DNA of 64,000 nt from Deinandra increscens subsp. villosa (Eukaryota > Streptophyta > Magnoliopsida > Asterales > Asteraceae): the NCBI GenBank assembly GCA_039602395.1, contig JBCNJP010000025.1, forward strand, positions 45,465,980-45,529,979, read 5' to 3'. The position numbers and the translations under genes were made by a program. The stretch's first letter is position 1; the number at the start of each line of letters is the position of its first letter. The notes under the pieces are model-generated. The model was not told where the DNA came from. It saw only the letters and a program-made list of their open reading frames with translations, and did not search any database. This document shows positions 54,361 to 64,000 of this stretch, one piece after another.

Positions 54361-54721
54361 TGTTGATACACGATATGGCAATGAGCTGGATCAAACGAAG
54401 ACATGAAGATTTAGGGTTTTGAGTCTGGTGGCCGAACTCCGGCCGAACCCTGGCCGAGCCTTGGCCGAACCTGAGGTTCGGACAAGCCAGGGAGTTCGGA
54501 CACCCGTAGGCTATATATAAGTGTTCGTGTCTTTGTAATTGTTAAGTTTTTGAGAGCTGAGCGAACTTTTGTCTGTGAGTTTGTGTGTGTACTCTGATTC
54601 TCTTGTAATCACGTATTAATGAGAGATTGAGTTTATTTACCTTGCTTGTGTTTGTTTTCTCACATATTCTCACGTATACGATTGTTATCGGCCAAATCGA
54701 TCCAACGCTCACGCACTTTCA
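54361..54721 (+). repeat. 5' LTR of Sirevirus C
   Basis: TGTTGATACACG to CTTTCA, 361 bp. TATA box at 54512-54520. Upstream of it are three CCGAAC and two GTTCGG words between 54430 and 54502, including the hairpin CCGAAC-CTGAG-GTTCGG (54465-54481). Confidence 0.85.
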
Positions 54722-54723
54722 AG

Positions 54724-54735
54724 TGGTATCAGAGC
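54724..54735 (+). other. primer binding site of Sirevirus C
   Basis: TGGTATCAGAGC two bases after the LTR, complementary to initiator tRNA-Met. Confidence 0.9.
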
Positions 54736-55257
54736 TATCTGGTGCTGTTTGGTTCGATTTGTTGCAATTCGTATATTCGAAGTTCGTTTTTCAAGTTGCT
54801 CTCTGGAATTTTACGTGAAAATTATCATGTTTTGTGTCAAACTTCCTTGTTTCTGTTTGCTTTTGGTCTTCTGAGTGTTTTGTGTTCATTTGTGAGGATA
54901 TTCTGGTGAGATCTGAAAAATTCTGAAATTTTTACGTTCGGCCGAACCTGAAGTTCGGTGAAACCGCTCCGAGTGTCGAGTTCGGAGATAGTTCGGTCAC
55001 ATTTTCGATTCGGTGAGGGTTCGGTGAGCTATCGGAGAGAGTTCGGTGAGAATTTCTGTCTCGGAGATAGTTCGGACCAGGATCGGAGAGAGTTCGGAGT
55101 TTCTGTGTTCAGTGATAAGTTCGTAGGGAGTTCGGACTTTGTTTTCAAGATCGGTGGAGGTTCGGAGCTTACTTTAAGTTCGGAGCAAGTTCGGAGCTCA
55201 TCTTAAGTTCGGACCAAGTTCGGAGAACAGAATCTTGAATCTTGAATTTTTTCCAAA
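54736..55257 (+). repeat. Sirevirus C leader with 14 GTTCGG copies
   Basis: The leader between primer site and gag ATG. GTTCGG occurs 14 times exactly within 54936-55223, mostly as AGTTCGGAG/AGTTCGGAC, at irregular spacing of about 10-40 bp. Confidence 0.85.
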
Positions 55258-56688
55258 ATGTCGGATTATTCCGCGTTTGCTGCTATTCAATCGCAGATGC
55301 AAACATTACTGAATTACGATAATGAAATCGGGACGACGCAGAAAGTTCCCAAACTTCTTAAGTTTGAGGACTATCCTAATTGGAAAAAGAGATTTGAAGC
55401 GTATATCGGTACAACGGATCCAGACCTATGGATTGCTATGGATGCTCCATATGTGTATCCTGTCGGGTTGAACAATGTTCCTATTATGCAAAGGAATATG
55501 GATCTTACACAAAAGGCTGATTTTGTTCGAGAACAAAAAGCTTATGGTTTAATCACTCAAGCTTTACCTAAAGAGTTACTTCACCAATTTAAAACCTGTG
55601 AACATTCACATGAATTATGGTCAACTCTGAAAGAAAGATGTGAAGGCAATGAACAGTATAAGAAAAGCAAGAAGAAAGTATTAAACAAGGAATTTGATAA
55701 CTTTAAGTGTTTTGATGGTGAGGGTGTTCCAGAATTATTCTCAAGATATTGTCACTTGCTGTCTGAAATGGACAATGTCCAAATCAAGAAAGATGATGAA
55801 GAGCTAAAGGAGAAATTGCTAGAAGGACTACCATCAAAATGGGAGTCTTATGTGCTGTTGATCATGAATGACAAGGATTATTCTGCATTGACATTTGTGA
55901 AACTATTAGGAAAGTTGCAAGCTAGAGATCTGGAAATGAAGAATGTGAATACTACTCTAGCAGCGGTTCAGAATCCGGATGTTTACTACGGATCAAATGC
56001 AGCAACAATTACAGGTAAGTCGGCAAAAATAACAAGTTCTGTACCGGCTACGGCGTTTGTCACTGGAGGTCTACCTGGACATGTTTCTAATTCGGGAACC
56101 AGAATGGGTTCACATCATGCTGAATACAATTACAACTCTGGAGGAAGTAGCACATCAGTTCCAGCAAGTAATTTGGTGAACACGGGAAAAATGGCTATGT
56201 CTGTGTCTACAACTGAAGATTATATGGCCCTTGTTTTTGCTTTAGTGTCATCTTATTATGGTTTGATAACTGGGAATGTTAGCAATGCTGAATTGACGGA
56301 AGAAGATTATGATCAGGTGGATCATGATGATTTGGAGTTAATGGATATCAATTGGCAATTTGCCATGCTGGCTAGAAGAGTGAAAATATTCTTAAAGAAG
56401 ACAGGTAGAAAAGATTTGAACTCTGGTGGCAGAATTGGCTTTGATAAATCAAAAGTTCGATGCTATAATTGTTCTAATTTTGGTCATTTCGCTCGTGAAT
56501 GTTCTCAGCCGAAAAAGCAAGAATATCAGAAATTCACTCCCAAATCAAATGTTTCTGGATCCAACGGTCCTTCGAGTTCAGGGAGTACTTCTAACTCAAA
56601 ATCTAATCCTGATTCCACAAAGCTCTTGTATCTCAAGCTGATAAGACTTATAATTGGGGTACTCAATTCGCTGATTCATCTGCTTTGA
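55258..56688 (+). CDS. Sirevirus C gag
   Basis: 476-codon frame starting at an ATG in good context (AAAATGTCG). Copia gag domain: FEDYPNWKKRFEAYIG, ALPKELLHQFKTCEHSHELW and LLEGLPSKWESYVLLIMNDK (residues ~35-215). A helical spacer (DLELMDINWQFAMLARRVK, ~358-376) and zinc knuckle CYNCSNFGHFAREC (402-415, nt 56461-56502) follow. The original frame shifts after the Ser-rich tail near 56600-56680; the true continuation is the next frame. Confidence 0.88.
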   Translation: MSDYSAFAAIQSQMQTLLNYDNEIGTTQKVPKLLKFEDYPNWKKRFEAYIGTTDPDLWIAMDAPYVYPVGLNNVPIMQRNMDLTQKADFVREQKAYGLITQALPKELLHQFKTCEHSHELWSTLKERCEGNEQYKKSKKKVLNKEFDNFKCFDGEGVPELFSRYCHLLSEMDNVQIKKDDEELKEKLLEGLPSKWESYVLLIMNDKDYSALTFVKLLGKLQARDLEMKNVNTTLAAVQNPDVYYGSNAATITGKSAKITSSVPATAFVTGGLPGHVSNSGTRMGSHHAEYNYNSGGSSTSVPASNLVNTGKMAMSVSTTEDYMALVFALVSSYYGLITGNVSNAELTEEDYDQVDHDDLELMDINWQFAMLARRVKIFLKKTGRKDLNSGGRIGFDKSKVRCYNCSNFGHFARECSQPKKQEYQKFTPKSNVSGSNGPSSSGSTSNSKSNPDSTKLLYLKLIRLIIGVLNSLIHLL

Positions 56689-57872
56689 TGGTTTCACATG
56701 TGCAGGATGAAGACACTATGACTGAATCCACTAAAGATGAAGGTGAAGTTCATGGTGAAACTTTTGTTGGAATTACTATTGAAGAAGAAGTCTCGGATTC
56801 AAGGATTGATCATAATTCTGTGTCTGAAGAGAAATTTGCTTTCATGGCTGATTTGTCTGATGAGAAGGTCGAGTCTGATGCTATTCTCTTGTTAGATAAA
56901 CAAATTAAACTTCTAACTGAGGAGAAAGAAGCGTTGATTCGAGATTGTGAAGCAGCAAAAGCTGAAGCGCTTGATACAGCAAATGATTTCGAAAGCTTAT
57001 ATCAGAAAAGTCTTCCACTGAAGGAACGATATGAAAAAGCTCAACAGAATGCTGTAGAAATTGCTGATAAAATGCTGGCACTTCAGAAGGACATGCAGAA
57101 AATATCTGATGAAAACTCAAGTCTGAAACAGGAGATCGGTGCACTGAAAAGGAGCAATCTTACAGAATCAGTTGCTTGTATGGCCGAGTCTTCAAAGGTA
57201 GTTTCATATCCTTTAATGTGTAAGTCTTGTGATGATTTTGCTACTGCTAAGAGTACGCTCTTAGATGAGAAGACAAAGCTTAATGATCTTCTGTCAGTAG
57301 CAAAAGCAGATAAGAACATATATAAAGAAAGATGGGAGGGGACAACCAAGGAGTTATTGTTAGTACACGAGTAGTTACGTTTGCAAAAGTTTGATTTTTC
57401 GACTCAGTCTGAACTGCTTGTGTCTGTACAAAAGGATTTGGCTACCAGTCAGAAACTTGTTGCGGATTTGAAAATCGAAGTTTTTGAATTAAAACAAAAA
57501 TTGGATTCTGTTCAAGTTTCCTCTTCGTTTACAAATTTTCTTTATTAAACTAAAAAGGAAGATGTTTCTGGTAAGCTGAATCAAGTCCCACCTCCTGTGA
57601 ATATTACACTTGGTCCTTCATCTGAAATGAAGGTAGATGTTCCTTCTCATGCTGACCAGAACAAATCTCTCAAAACTTCAACTGAAAAATCTATTTTGGA
57701 TTCAACAGTTGATAAACTTTTCTATGATGTTTCAGATTTTGATAAGGTTGATGACTTAGTGTCTGAAACCGATGTTGAATGTTCGTCATCCACTCAGCCC
57801 AAAGTTTCTAAGCCAAATCACAAAGATTTAATTTCAAAACATGATTTTCCCATAATTAAATCTGAGCTTTAA
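56685..57872 (+). pseudogene. Sirevirus C gag coiled-coil region
   Basis: Frame 56685-57374 is Glu/Lys/Leu-rich with long heptad-like stretches (LLLDKQIKLLTEEKEALIRD, then LKQEIGALKRSNL). TAG at 57372 and TAA near 57546 interrupt it before a third piece (57597-57872). It corresponds to the coiled-coil part of the Sirevirus A ORF. Confidence 0.75.
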
Positions 57873-57881
57873 AAACTGAGT

Positions 57882-59159
57882 GTGTTCGAACAAAAACAGA
57901 TTGCTCGGAGCAAATCTGTTGAGGGTAAGAAAGTCAAGTATGGTGGAGTCGGATTTGAGCCTTCGGCAAAGTTAAAATCTGTTGAAAAAGGTTCTTCTTC
58001 AAAAATTTCAAAACCTGCACAATTCAAGGCTAGAAATCCTACTTTAGACACCAACTGTGACAATTTTGTACCATGGGTGACATATCGATTAAAAGGATCT
58101 AATCGGATTTATAGTGAAAAGGAGTTTCCTTTGGATATGGTTAATCCGAATTTAATCGATCAAATTTTTTCGTGCAAATATGATCCTGCTTATGATCCCA
58201 AAATGAGAAATGTGCACATTAAGGGGGGTAATAGCAATGTTAATGTAATGGACACATTTCATTCTGAATCTGATTCAGGGTTGGTTAACAGAGTGAAAGC
58301 TTCTGCTCAAAAGTCTTTAAATAAGAAACCATCAAAACCAACTGTTCAAACACCACCAAGAGATTTTTATGATCAAAGACAACCAAATTTCAGAAAATCA
58401 AGTCAGTTTTTCAAAAAGTCTCAATTTTACAATGACGAAGGATTTTATGATGAATTTGGGTGTGGACCGAATCAACCCGTGTTTGGGAGGAGTCCAAAAT
58501 GGGTAGATTATGGAGGTCAAAATGAATTTGTTCCAAGGTTTGGTGGGCGTAGAACTAGATTTCAGAATTACAGGGATCATCGTTTTTCTGGAAATTCATA
58601 TGCTAGAGGTCATGTTGATGATTTTTCAGGAAATGTGTCAGGGTATGAATCAGGACATAATGATGAATTTGAAAATCGTTATGTGTCTAATAGAAAGGGT
58701 TTGAAACCAAAAACCCAAAAACGGGTTGTTGAGTCCGAAGTGGATGATGACACGAGCGAAAAGGTTGTAATTCATAAAAGAAAATCTTTTAAGTGCAAAG
58801 CTCGTGGTCATACATATCGGACGTGCCCGTTGAAGAAACCAAAATCTATCAAATCTGACACAGAAAAGTCTGATGATATGTCGGAAGGCTATCAGACTGA
58901 TACAAAGAAAAAGGTCAGATTTGTGGATGAGCAAGGCAGAGTTCACTCTAATATTAAATCATCAGAATTTCATAAAAATGATAAGAAATCAGAAAGTGAA
59001 TTTTCAAAGATTAAATCAATTTTGAAAAACTCTGCAGCTAGCTCCACAGGTTCTTCAAAAAATGGACAGAAACCTAAGGGTTTGTCCATGGCTGGTAATG
59101 ACTTTGTTGAAGATGATGGTCGACCCAAAGCTTCAAGCTTGGGTTCGTCCCGAAACTAA
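57882..59159 (+). pseudogene. Sirevirus C gag C-terminal part with degenerate knuckle
   Basis: A 425-codon frame rich in Lys/Ser/Asn with a degenerate CCHC (CKARGHTYRTC, first Cys lost) and the boundary motif GNDFVEDDGRPKASSLG just before TAA 59157. The stop here matches the natural gag/pol junction in Sireviruses, where pol lies beyond a stop or shift. Confidence 0.75.
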
Positions 59160-59175
59160 TCTTCTGTTGTAATTT

Positions 59176-59583
59176 ATGCAGGGATCTTCGCGACAACTGA
59201 TGAATAACATTTGGGTTGTTGATAGCGAAGCATCTCGGCACATGACCGACGACATTTCTTTGTTGCATGATGTGAAATACTTTGACGGCGGTAAAGTAAC
59301 ATTTGCTGGAAACAAAGGATGTCAGGTCACCGGTATCGGTAAACTTTCAAATGGTGCTGTCACATTCGACAAGGTTGAATTTGTTCAAGAATTGGAGTAC
59401 AATCTTCTGAGTGTCTCCCAGATTTGTGATAAGCGATTCACGAATGCTTTCACTAGGAGTGAATGTTTAATACTGAAACCTGAATTCAAGATTCCAGATG
59501 AGTATGTGGTAATGCGAGCACCGAGATTCTCAAATTTGTATATGCTCGACATGAATTCAGCAAAAGCAACGGTCGCAGGTTAA
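59176..59583 (+). pseudogene. Sirevirus C aspartic protease
   Basis: Copia protease: WVVDSEASRHMTDD, VTFAGNKGCQVTGIGKLSNG and LEYNLLSVSQICDKRF. The catalytic D-S-G triad is D-S-E (GGA to GAA), which should abolish activity. TAA ends the frame at 59581. Confidence 0.83.
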
Positions 59584-59589
59584 TGTTTC

Positions 59590-60564
59590 TTGTCAAAGGC
59601 ATCCGAAAGAGATTCCGTTCTATGGCATCGTCGCATGGGACACATCCATTCTAGGAAAATGAACGAACTGGTGCGGAGGGGTCTTGTCGAAGGGGTTCCA
59701 AAGCAACAATTTGTTTTTAATGATGTCTGTGTGAGCTGCAAGAAGGGAAAACAGAACAGAAAATCCCATCCACTGAAGAAATATCACTCTATTGAGATCC
59801 CGTTAGAGCTACTTCAGATGGATTTGTTTGGTCCAGTGAATCGAGAAAGTATTTCGGAAAATTGGTATTGTCTGGTGGTCACTGATGAATTTTCAAGATT
59901 TTCGTGGGTTGATTTTCTGGTCTCTAAGGATGAAACGTCAAGAATTCTCATCAATTTGATTACAACACTTGAATCTTTGTATAAACTGAAAGTATGAAGA
60001 ATTCGTAGTGATAATGGCACGGAGTTTAAGAATTCAGCCGTGAGGACGTTCTATTTGGAAAAAGGGATTGTGCATGAATTCAGCACTCCATATACACCTC
60101 AGCAAAACGGCGTGGCAGAAAGAAAGAACCGCACAATTATTGAAACAGCACGAACAATGTTGGCTGATGGTCAATTACCTGTTCCTTTTTGGACGGAAGC
60201 TGTCAACACTGCGTGTTATGTGCTTAATCGAGTGCTTACTGTGAAGCGTCTTGGAAAGACATGCTATGAATTATTGAAGAATCGTAAGCCGAATCTCGAT
60301 TATCTAAATCCTTTTGGGTGTCCCTGTACCGTATTAGCTTCTACGGGAAAATTTGATGACAAGGTCTTTGAGGGGCTGTTTGTCGGATACCCAAATCAAA
60401 AGAAGCGAGTATTTAATAAGCAGAATGGTACGGTGGGTGAATATTTGCATGTGGATTTCCAATCCTATAATTTACCACCCAGGGGTGTTGGACCAGACTG
60501 GTTGTTCGATTATAAAGCTCTTTTTGAAAATTATGAATCGAAGCCAGAGATGTCTGATGAATAA
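59590..60564 (+). pseudogene. Sirevirus C integrase
   Basis: GAG-pre-integrase (LWHRRMGHIHSRKMNELVRR, then CVSCKKGKQNRKSH), core LLQMDLFGPV, then TGA at 59995, then SDNGTEFKN, TPQQNGVAERKNRT and LNPFGCPCTVLASTG. The three catalytic acidic residues are present but separated by the stop. TAA ends the frame at 60562. Confidence 0.85.
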
Positions 60565-61860
60565 CATACTCGAGTTGTCATTGAGTTACTAGATGATACT
60601 CCGGTTCTAAACATACAAACTCTGCCAACTCCGATAGTGCCTATTGCTGATGAGTACATGACCGAGACTTCAAATGATTCGACAATTGCTGCTGATGATA
60701 TGTCTTCAGATGATGATAGTGAATTTCATGAAGCTGTTATACATCAGGTGAAAATTCCTACTCAACAACTTGATTCACATGTTGATGCTACTTCTAATGA
60801 AGTTATGGCTGATTCAACTGATAATGTGGTCGATCCACAAGTTGATACGATTTCAAACGATACTGATGTCAATACAACTGAAACTGTGGTGGTTGAGGAA
60901 GATCCTGTTCCTGATATGGGTGAGACGGTGGTTGTTCCTATTCATCAAACGCTCCGGATAAACACCATACATCCGCAAGACAATATTATTGGTGGTTTAA
61001 ATGAAGGAGTTCGTACGAGACATCAAATTGAGAGCAGTGCTTTACTATCTGTTCTGGAATCTGGCATTCAGGAGGAAGTATTTCATTCATGCTTTATATC
61101 TCAGATCGAACCGACAAATGTTAACGAAGCTTTATTAGACGGTTCATGGGTTGAAGCAATGCAAGAAGAATTACTGCAATTTCAAAAGTTGGGTGTGTGG
61201 CATTTGGAAGATTTACCAGCGGGAAGTAAAGAGCCGTGTGGTACACGGTGGGTTTACAAGTGCAAACGGGATGATCGTGGAATCATTGTCCGAAACAAAG
61301 CCCATTTGGTTGTTCAAGGTTTTTCTCAAGAAGAAGGGATAGACTTTAACGAAGTGTATGCTCCTGTTGCCAGAATTGAAGCAATCAGAATTTTCTTGGC
61401 ATTTGCTGCACATCGTGGGTTCAAAGTCTTTCAGATGGATGTAAAGAGTGCGTTTCTTTACGGCAAGGTTAAGGAAGAAGTGTATGTCAAACAACCTCCG
61501 AGATTCTTCGATCCTGATTATCCGGAGAAGGTTTATAAGTTGGACAAAGCTTTATATGGTCTCCATCAGGCTCCTCGAGCTTGGTATGAGACGTTGTCTA
61601 CTTATTTACTCGACAACGGGTTTAAGCGTGGGTTGGTTGATCCTACTCTTTTCTGCCATAAAACGGGGGAGGATTTGCTTCTGGTACAGATTTATGTCGA
61701 CGATATTATTTTTGGCTGTTCAAACGAGAAGTTATCGAAGGATTTTGAGACTTTAATGCAAACAAGATTTGAGATGAGTTCGATGGGAGAAATGTCTTTC
61801 TTCTTAGGCTTGCAAGTTCAACAATCTGATAAGGGTATCTTCATACATTAGACGAAGTAT
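60565..61860 (+). pseudogene. Sirevirus C reverse transcriptase
   Basis: An acidic linker is followed by [82 protein letters not shown] and [13 protein letters not shown] (YVDD at 61693-61704). TAG at 61849-61851 breaks the frame where the family has H-Q-x-K-Y. Confidence 0.88.
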
Positions 61861-62644
61861 GTGAGAGATGTTCTGAATCGATTCAAGGTGGAAGACGTTC
61901 GAATTCCTGGAACTCCCATTCAGCTGTCACATGGCCTATGTCCTGATGAAGACGGTGAAAAAGTGGAAGTCACTCGTTATCGGGCTATAATAGGTTCACT
62001 GATGTATCTAACAGCGAGTCGACCTGATATAATGTTTGCTGTTTGTTTGTGTGCCAGGTACCAGGCAGCTCCTCGTGTTTCTCATATGAATGCGGTCTTG
62101 AGAATTCTAGCTTATCTGAAGGGTAATTCAGATCTCGGGATCTGGTATCCTCATGATGATAAGTTCGACTTGTCGGCGTATATGGATTCGGACTACGGCG
62201 GTTGCAAGATTAATTTCAAGTCAACCACGGCCGGATGTCAGTTTCTCGGCGATAGGTTGGTATCTTGGCGGTGTAAGAAGCGAGACTTCTGTTGCCACAT
62301 CCACGGCTGAAGCTGAATACATATCGGCTGCTAGTTGCTGCTCACAGGTTTTATGGATTCAACAGCAGATGCGGGATTACGGTTTGAAGTTTCTTACTAC
62401 TCCAATTTACATAGATAATTCGGCCGCTATTTGCATAACAAAAAACCCCGTTCACCACTCTAAAACGAAACACATTGATATTCGTTATCATTTCATCCGG
62501 TATTGTTTTGAGAAACACCTGATTGATCTGCAAAAGATCCATACTGATTTTCAAAAAGCTGATCTTTTTACGAAAGCTTTTGACAAAACCCGCTTTCGTT
62601 ATCTTTTGCAGATCAACGACATACAAAAGTTACCGGTTGAGTAA
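61861..62644 (+). pseudogene. Sirevirus C RNase H
   Basis: SLMYLTASRPDIMFAVCLCA, FDLSAYMDSDYGGCKINFKS, a one-base shift near 62275, then STAEAEYISAASCCSQVLWI, IDNSAAICITKNPVHHSKTK, HIDIRYHFIRYCFEKHLIDL and a natural end at TAA 62642. Apart from the shift the catalytic residues look intact. Confidence 0.85.
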
Positions 62645-63120
62645 CTTTCGGTTGATCATTTTTGCTTATTGTTTTTCTTTTGTTTGTTTCTTCTTTCTTG
62701 TTATAAAAAATCCAAAAATAGCGTTTTGTATTTTAAGGGGAGAAATATCAGAAAATATAAAAAAATGGAAAAATGCAAAAAGCATAAAAAAAATGGAAAA
62801 ATTAAAAAAAATTGAGAAATTGATCCGACCAAGCGAGAAATGATATTACATCGGCGTGTGTTATCAACCACGGATAAAGTAAAAATGAAAAGCTGTAGGT
62901 TCTTGTTTGGTTAGTTAAATGCGTAAGGGTAAATCTGATATATGCTAGTATGATATAAACATAAAAATTTTGCTTGATTAATTGTGAGACACATCATGAT
63001 GATTACTGTGTGATTTTGGCATTAAATAAAAAGAAAAAGCAAAAACAGAATAAGAGATGTTCTGGTGTACGCATGTTTTCATTTTGCAAAGATTTAAACT
63101 TGTTTGATTTTCTTTATTTT
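62645..63120 (+). other. Sirevirus C non-coding region after pol
   Basis: AT-rich, with a purine tract TTTTAAGGGGAGAAATATC near 62731-62749, matching the extra polypurine tracts seen in Sirevirus A at the same relative place. No ORF. Confidence 0.6.
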
Positions 63121-63180
63121 GTCAAACGATCGGCCTTTCTCTGCGTATCGAAAGATCGACCTGATTGGTGTTCGTTTGAC
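63121..63180 (+). ncRNA. structured element, Sirevirus C copy 1
   Basis: Perfect 9-bp stem GTCAAACGA (63121-63129) with TCGTTTGAC (63172-63180). Core: TCGGCCTTTCTCTGCGT, apical ATC-GAAA-GAT, CGACCTGATTG. Inner TCGG/TCGA pairing includes one G-U. Confidence 0.65.
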
Positions 63181-63205
63181 GTTCTGCTTTATTTTCTTTG
63201 GTGTT

Positions 63206-63273
63206 TTGTATAACTCATCGGACTTTCTCTACGTGTGCGGGAGCACCGACCTGATTGTTGTTGGGTTATACAA
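63206..63273 (+). ncRNA. structured element, Sirevirus C copy 2
   Basis: Perfect 9-bp stem TTGTATAAC (63206-63214) with GTTATACAA (63265-63273), unrelated in sequence to the copy 1 stem. Core: TCGGACTTTCTCTACGT, apical GTGC-GGGA-GCAC, CCGACCTGATTG. Confidence 0.65.
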
Positions 63274-63302
63274 TTTCTGCTTTATTTTATTTTTTTTATT
63301 TT

Positions 63303-63362
63303 CCTAAACAATCGGACTTTCTCTGCGTGCCTACGAGCCGACCTGATTGTTGTTTGTTTAGG
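63303..63362 (+). ncRNA. structured element, Sirevirus C copy 3
   Basis: Perfect 9-bp stem CCTAAACAA (63303-63311) with TTGTTTAGG (63354-63362), again a different stem sequence. Core: TCGGACTTTCTCTGCGT, a weaker apical GC-CTACGA-GC, CCGACCTGATTG. Confidence 0.65.
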
Positions 63363-64000
63363 CCATGTAGACATGGAAACCGAATCATGCCATTCGACTC
63401 ATGTAGCTTGCCGCATGGTAACTAACTCAAATTATGATACTCGTTTTTATGGTGTTTAATGATTTGAATCTATGGTTGTTCTACATCAAATTCTAAAGGT
63501 CTTATCATTTATCATATCGAAAGCTTGGTATCATACACACTCTAAATCATTTACCACTATATGATAACGCTACATCACAATTTGATCATGTATCATTTGC
63601 GATCAATTGTGTTTTTAAGATCGCATATCTCAATCATTCTTGCGAAAACGAGTCCACCCATACGGTAACCAACGATTGTGTGTGATGCTAGCTCCAGCAT
63701 GCAATCGGGTTGGGAACGTAGACACAGGTCTTGTGAGTTGGCAAGAATCTTTTGGAATCTATATAGACCTCACGTCCCCTGATAGGAGGATTAGGTGTGA
63801 ATCGCGACACATCTAAGTTCTCCTGAAGCGGACGTGTTCTCTTGTAAGGAATCCGAATTTTATTTATTTATTTATTTTTATTTATTTTTATTTTCATCTC
63901 ATGGAATAAATTCATTATCCTTGGTTAGAGTTATCATTTTGCGATTTTCAAAGGATACATGTTACATCAACCCCTCTCGTGTTTTGCCTTCTCTGGTTTC
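63363..64000 (+). other. Sirevirus C non-coding sequence to window end
   Basis: No ORF or further structured copy found. A TTTATTTA simple run lies at 63858-63892. This is the interval where Sirevirus B carries its third ORF further on; that part, if present, is outside the window. Confidence 0.5.

Larger units (their letters stand above)
54361..64000 (+). mobile_element. Sirevirus C (Copia), 5' part, continuing past the window
   Basis: Plus-strand element from its 5' LTR through gag, protease, integrase, RT, RNase H and about 1.35 kb of 3' non-coding sequence. The 3' LTR is outside. Coding is broken by a series of stops and shifts, so it is inactive. Confidence 0.9.

Overview
The window is a piece of a repeat-rich plant nuclear genome (eudicot; Asteraceae is my guess from the style of the LTR families, not proven). 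The only complete-looking host gene is on the minus strand at 3286-~9205: the CCR4-NOT complex subunit NOT2 (VIP2-like). I resolved 13 coding exons with matching splice sites and phases (641 codons) plus one 5'UTR exon. Nearly everything else is transposon sequence.

Layout. 1-3285: possible 3' end of an upstream ORF, tandemly duplicated non-coding units, SINE-like heads and a tiny L1 tail with a 19-bp target duplication. 3286-9205: NOT2. ~9260-10035: decayed L1-type LINE reverse transcriptase directly behind the NOT2 promoter. 10038-15143: Ty1/Copia element D (long LTR, tRNA-Met primer site, gag zinc-knuckle remnant), its LTR split by a 2.9-kb solo LTR with target duplication GAATA. 15145-19119: non-coding repeat sequence. 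19120-33745: a Ty3/Gypsy Tat-like element (LTR, PBS, gag, protease, RT, RNase H, then an antisense spliced ORF). Its RT is split by Sirevirus A (22891-31728, minus strand), whose 3' LTR is split by a 3,848-bp CACTA transposon (22979-26826). 33746-~34690: truncated Sirevirus (LTR, PBS, leader). 34709-35684: second LTR piece of Copia D. 36241-39118: Tekay-like long LTR and PBS, interrupted by Sirevirus B (39119-51506, minus strand, TSD CTAAC), a full-length but mutated element with a large third ORF. 51512-54360: non-coding, with a 63-bp minisatellite. 54361-64000: Sirevirus C (plus strand) running off the window end.

Most notable: (1) the CACTA element has no transposase but carries five host-gene pieces in one orientation: four consecutive exons of eIF(iso)4E with introns, then pieces of a mitochondrial phosphate carrier, an RTEL1-like helicase, an auxin response factor and an unidentified gene. 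It sits in an LTR that differs from its partner by one visible base, so it arrived recently. (2) About 0.5 kb downstream of pol (or gag), all three Sireviruses carry a structured element: a closing stem around a conserved core that includes CTTTCTCTGCGT and CCGACCTGATTG, with an apical hairpin (GAAA or GGGA loop in several copies). The paired bases change together between copies, which is evidence for selection on an RNA or DNA fold. (3) Sirevirus 5' leaders are arrays of a family-specific short motif (GTTCGG, 13-14 copies; or TCGTAAAC, 13 copies); in Sirevirus B the motif recurs in front of the third ORF. (4) The long Tekay-like LTRs contain antisense tRNA-like A-box/B-box cassettes.

Relative insertion order from nesting: Gypsy Tat, then Sirevirus A, then CACTA. 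Sirevirus B (about 12 differences over its 391-bp LTR pair) is older than Sirevirus A.
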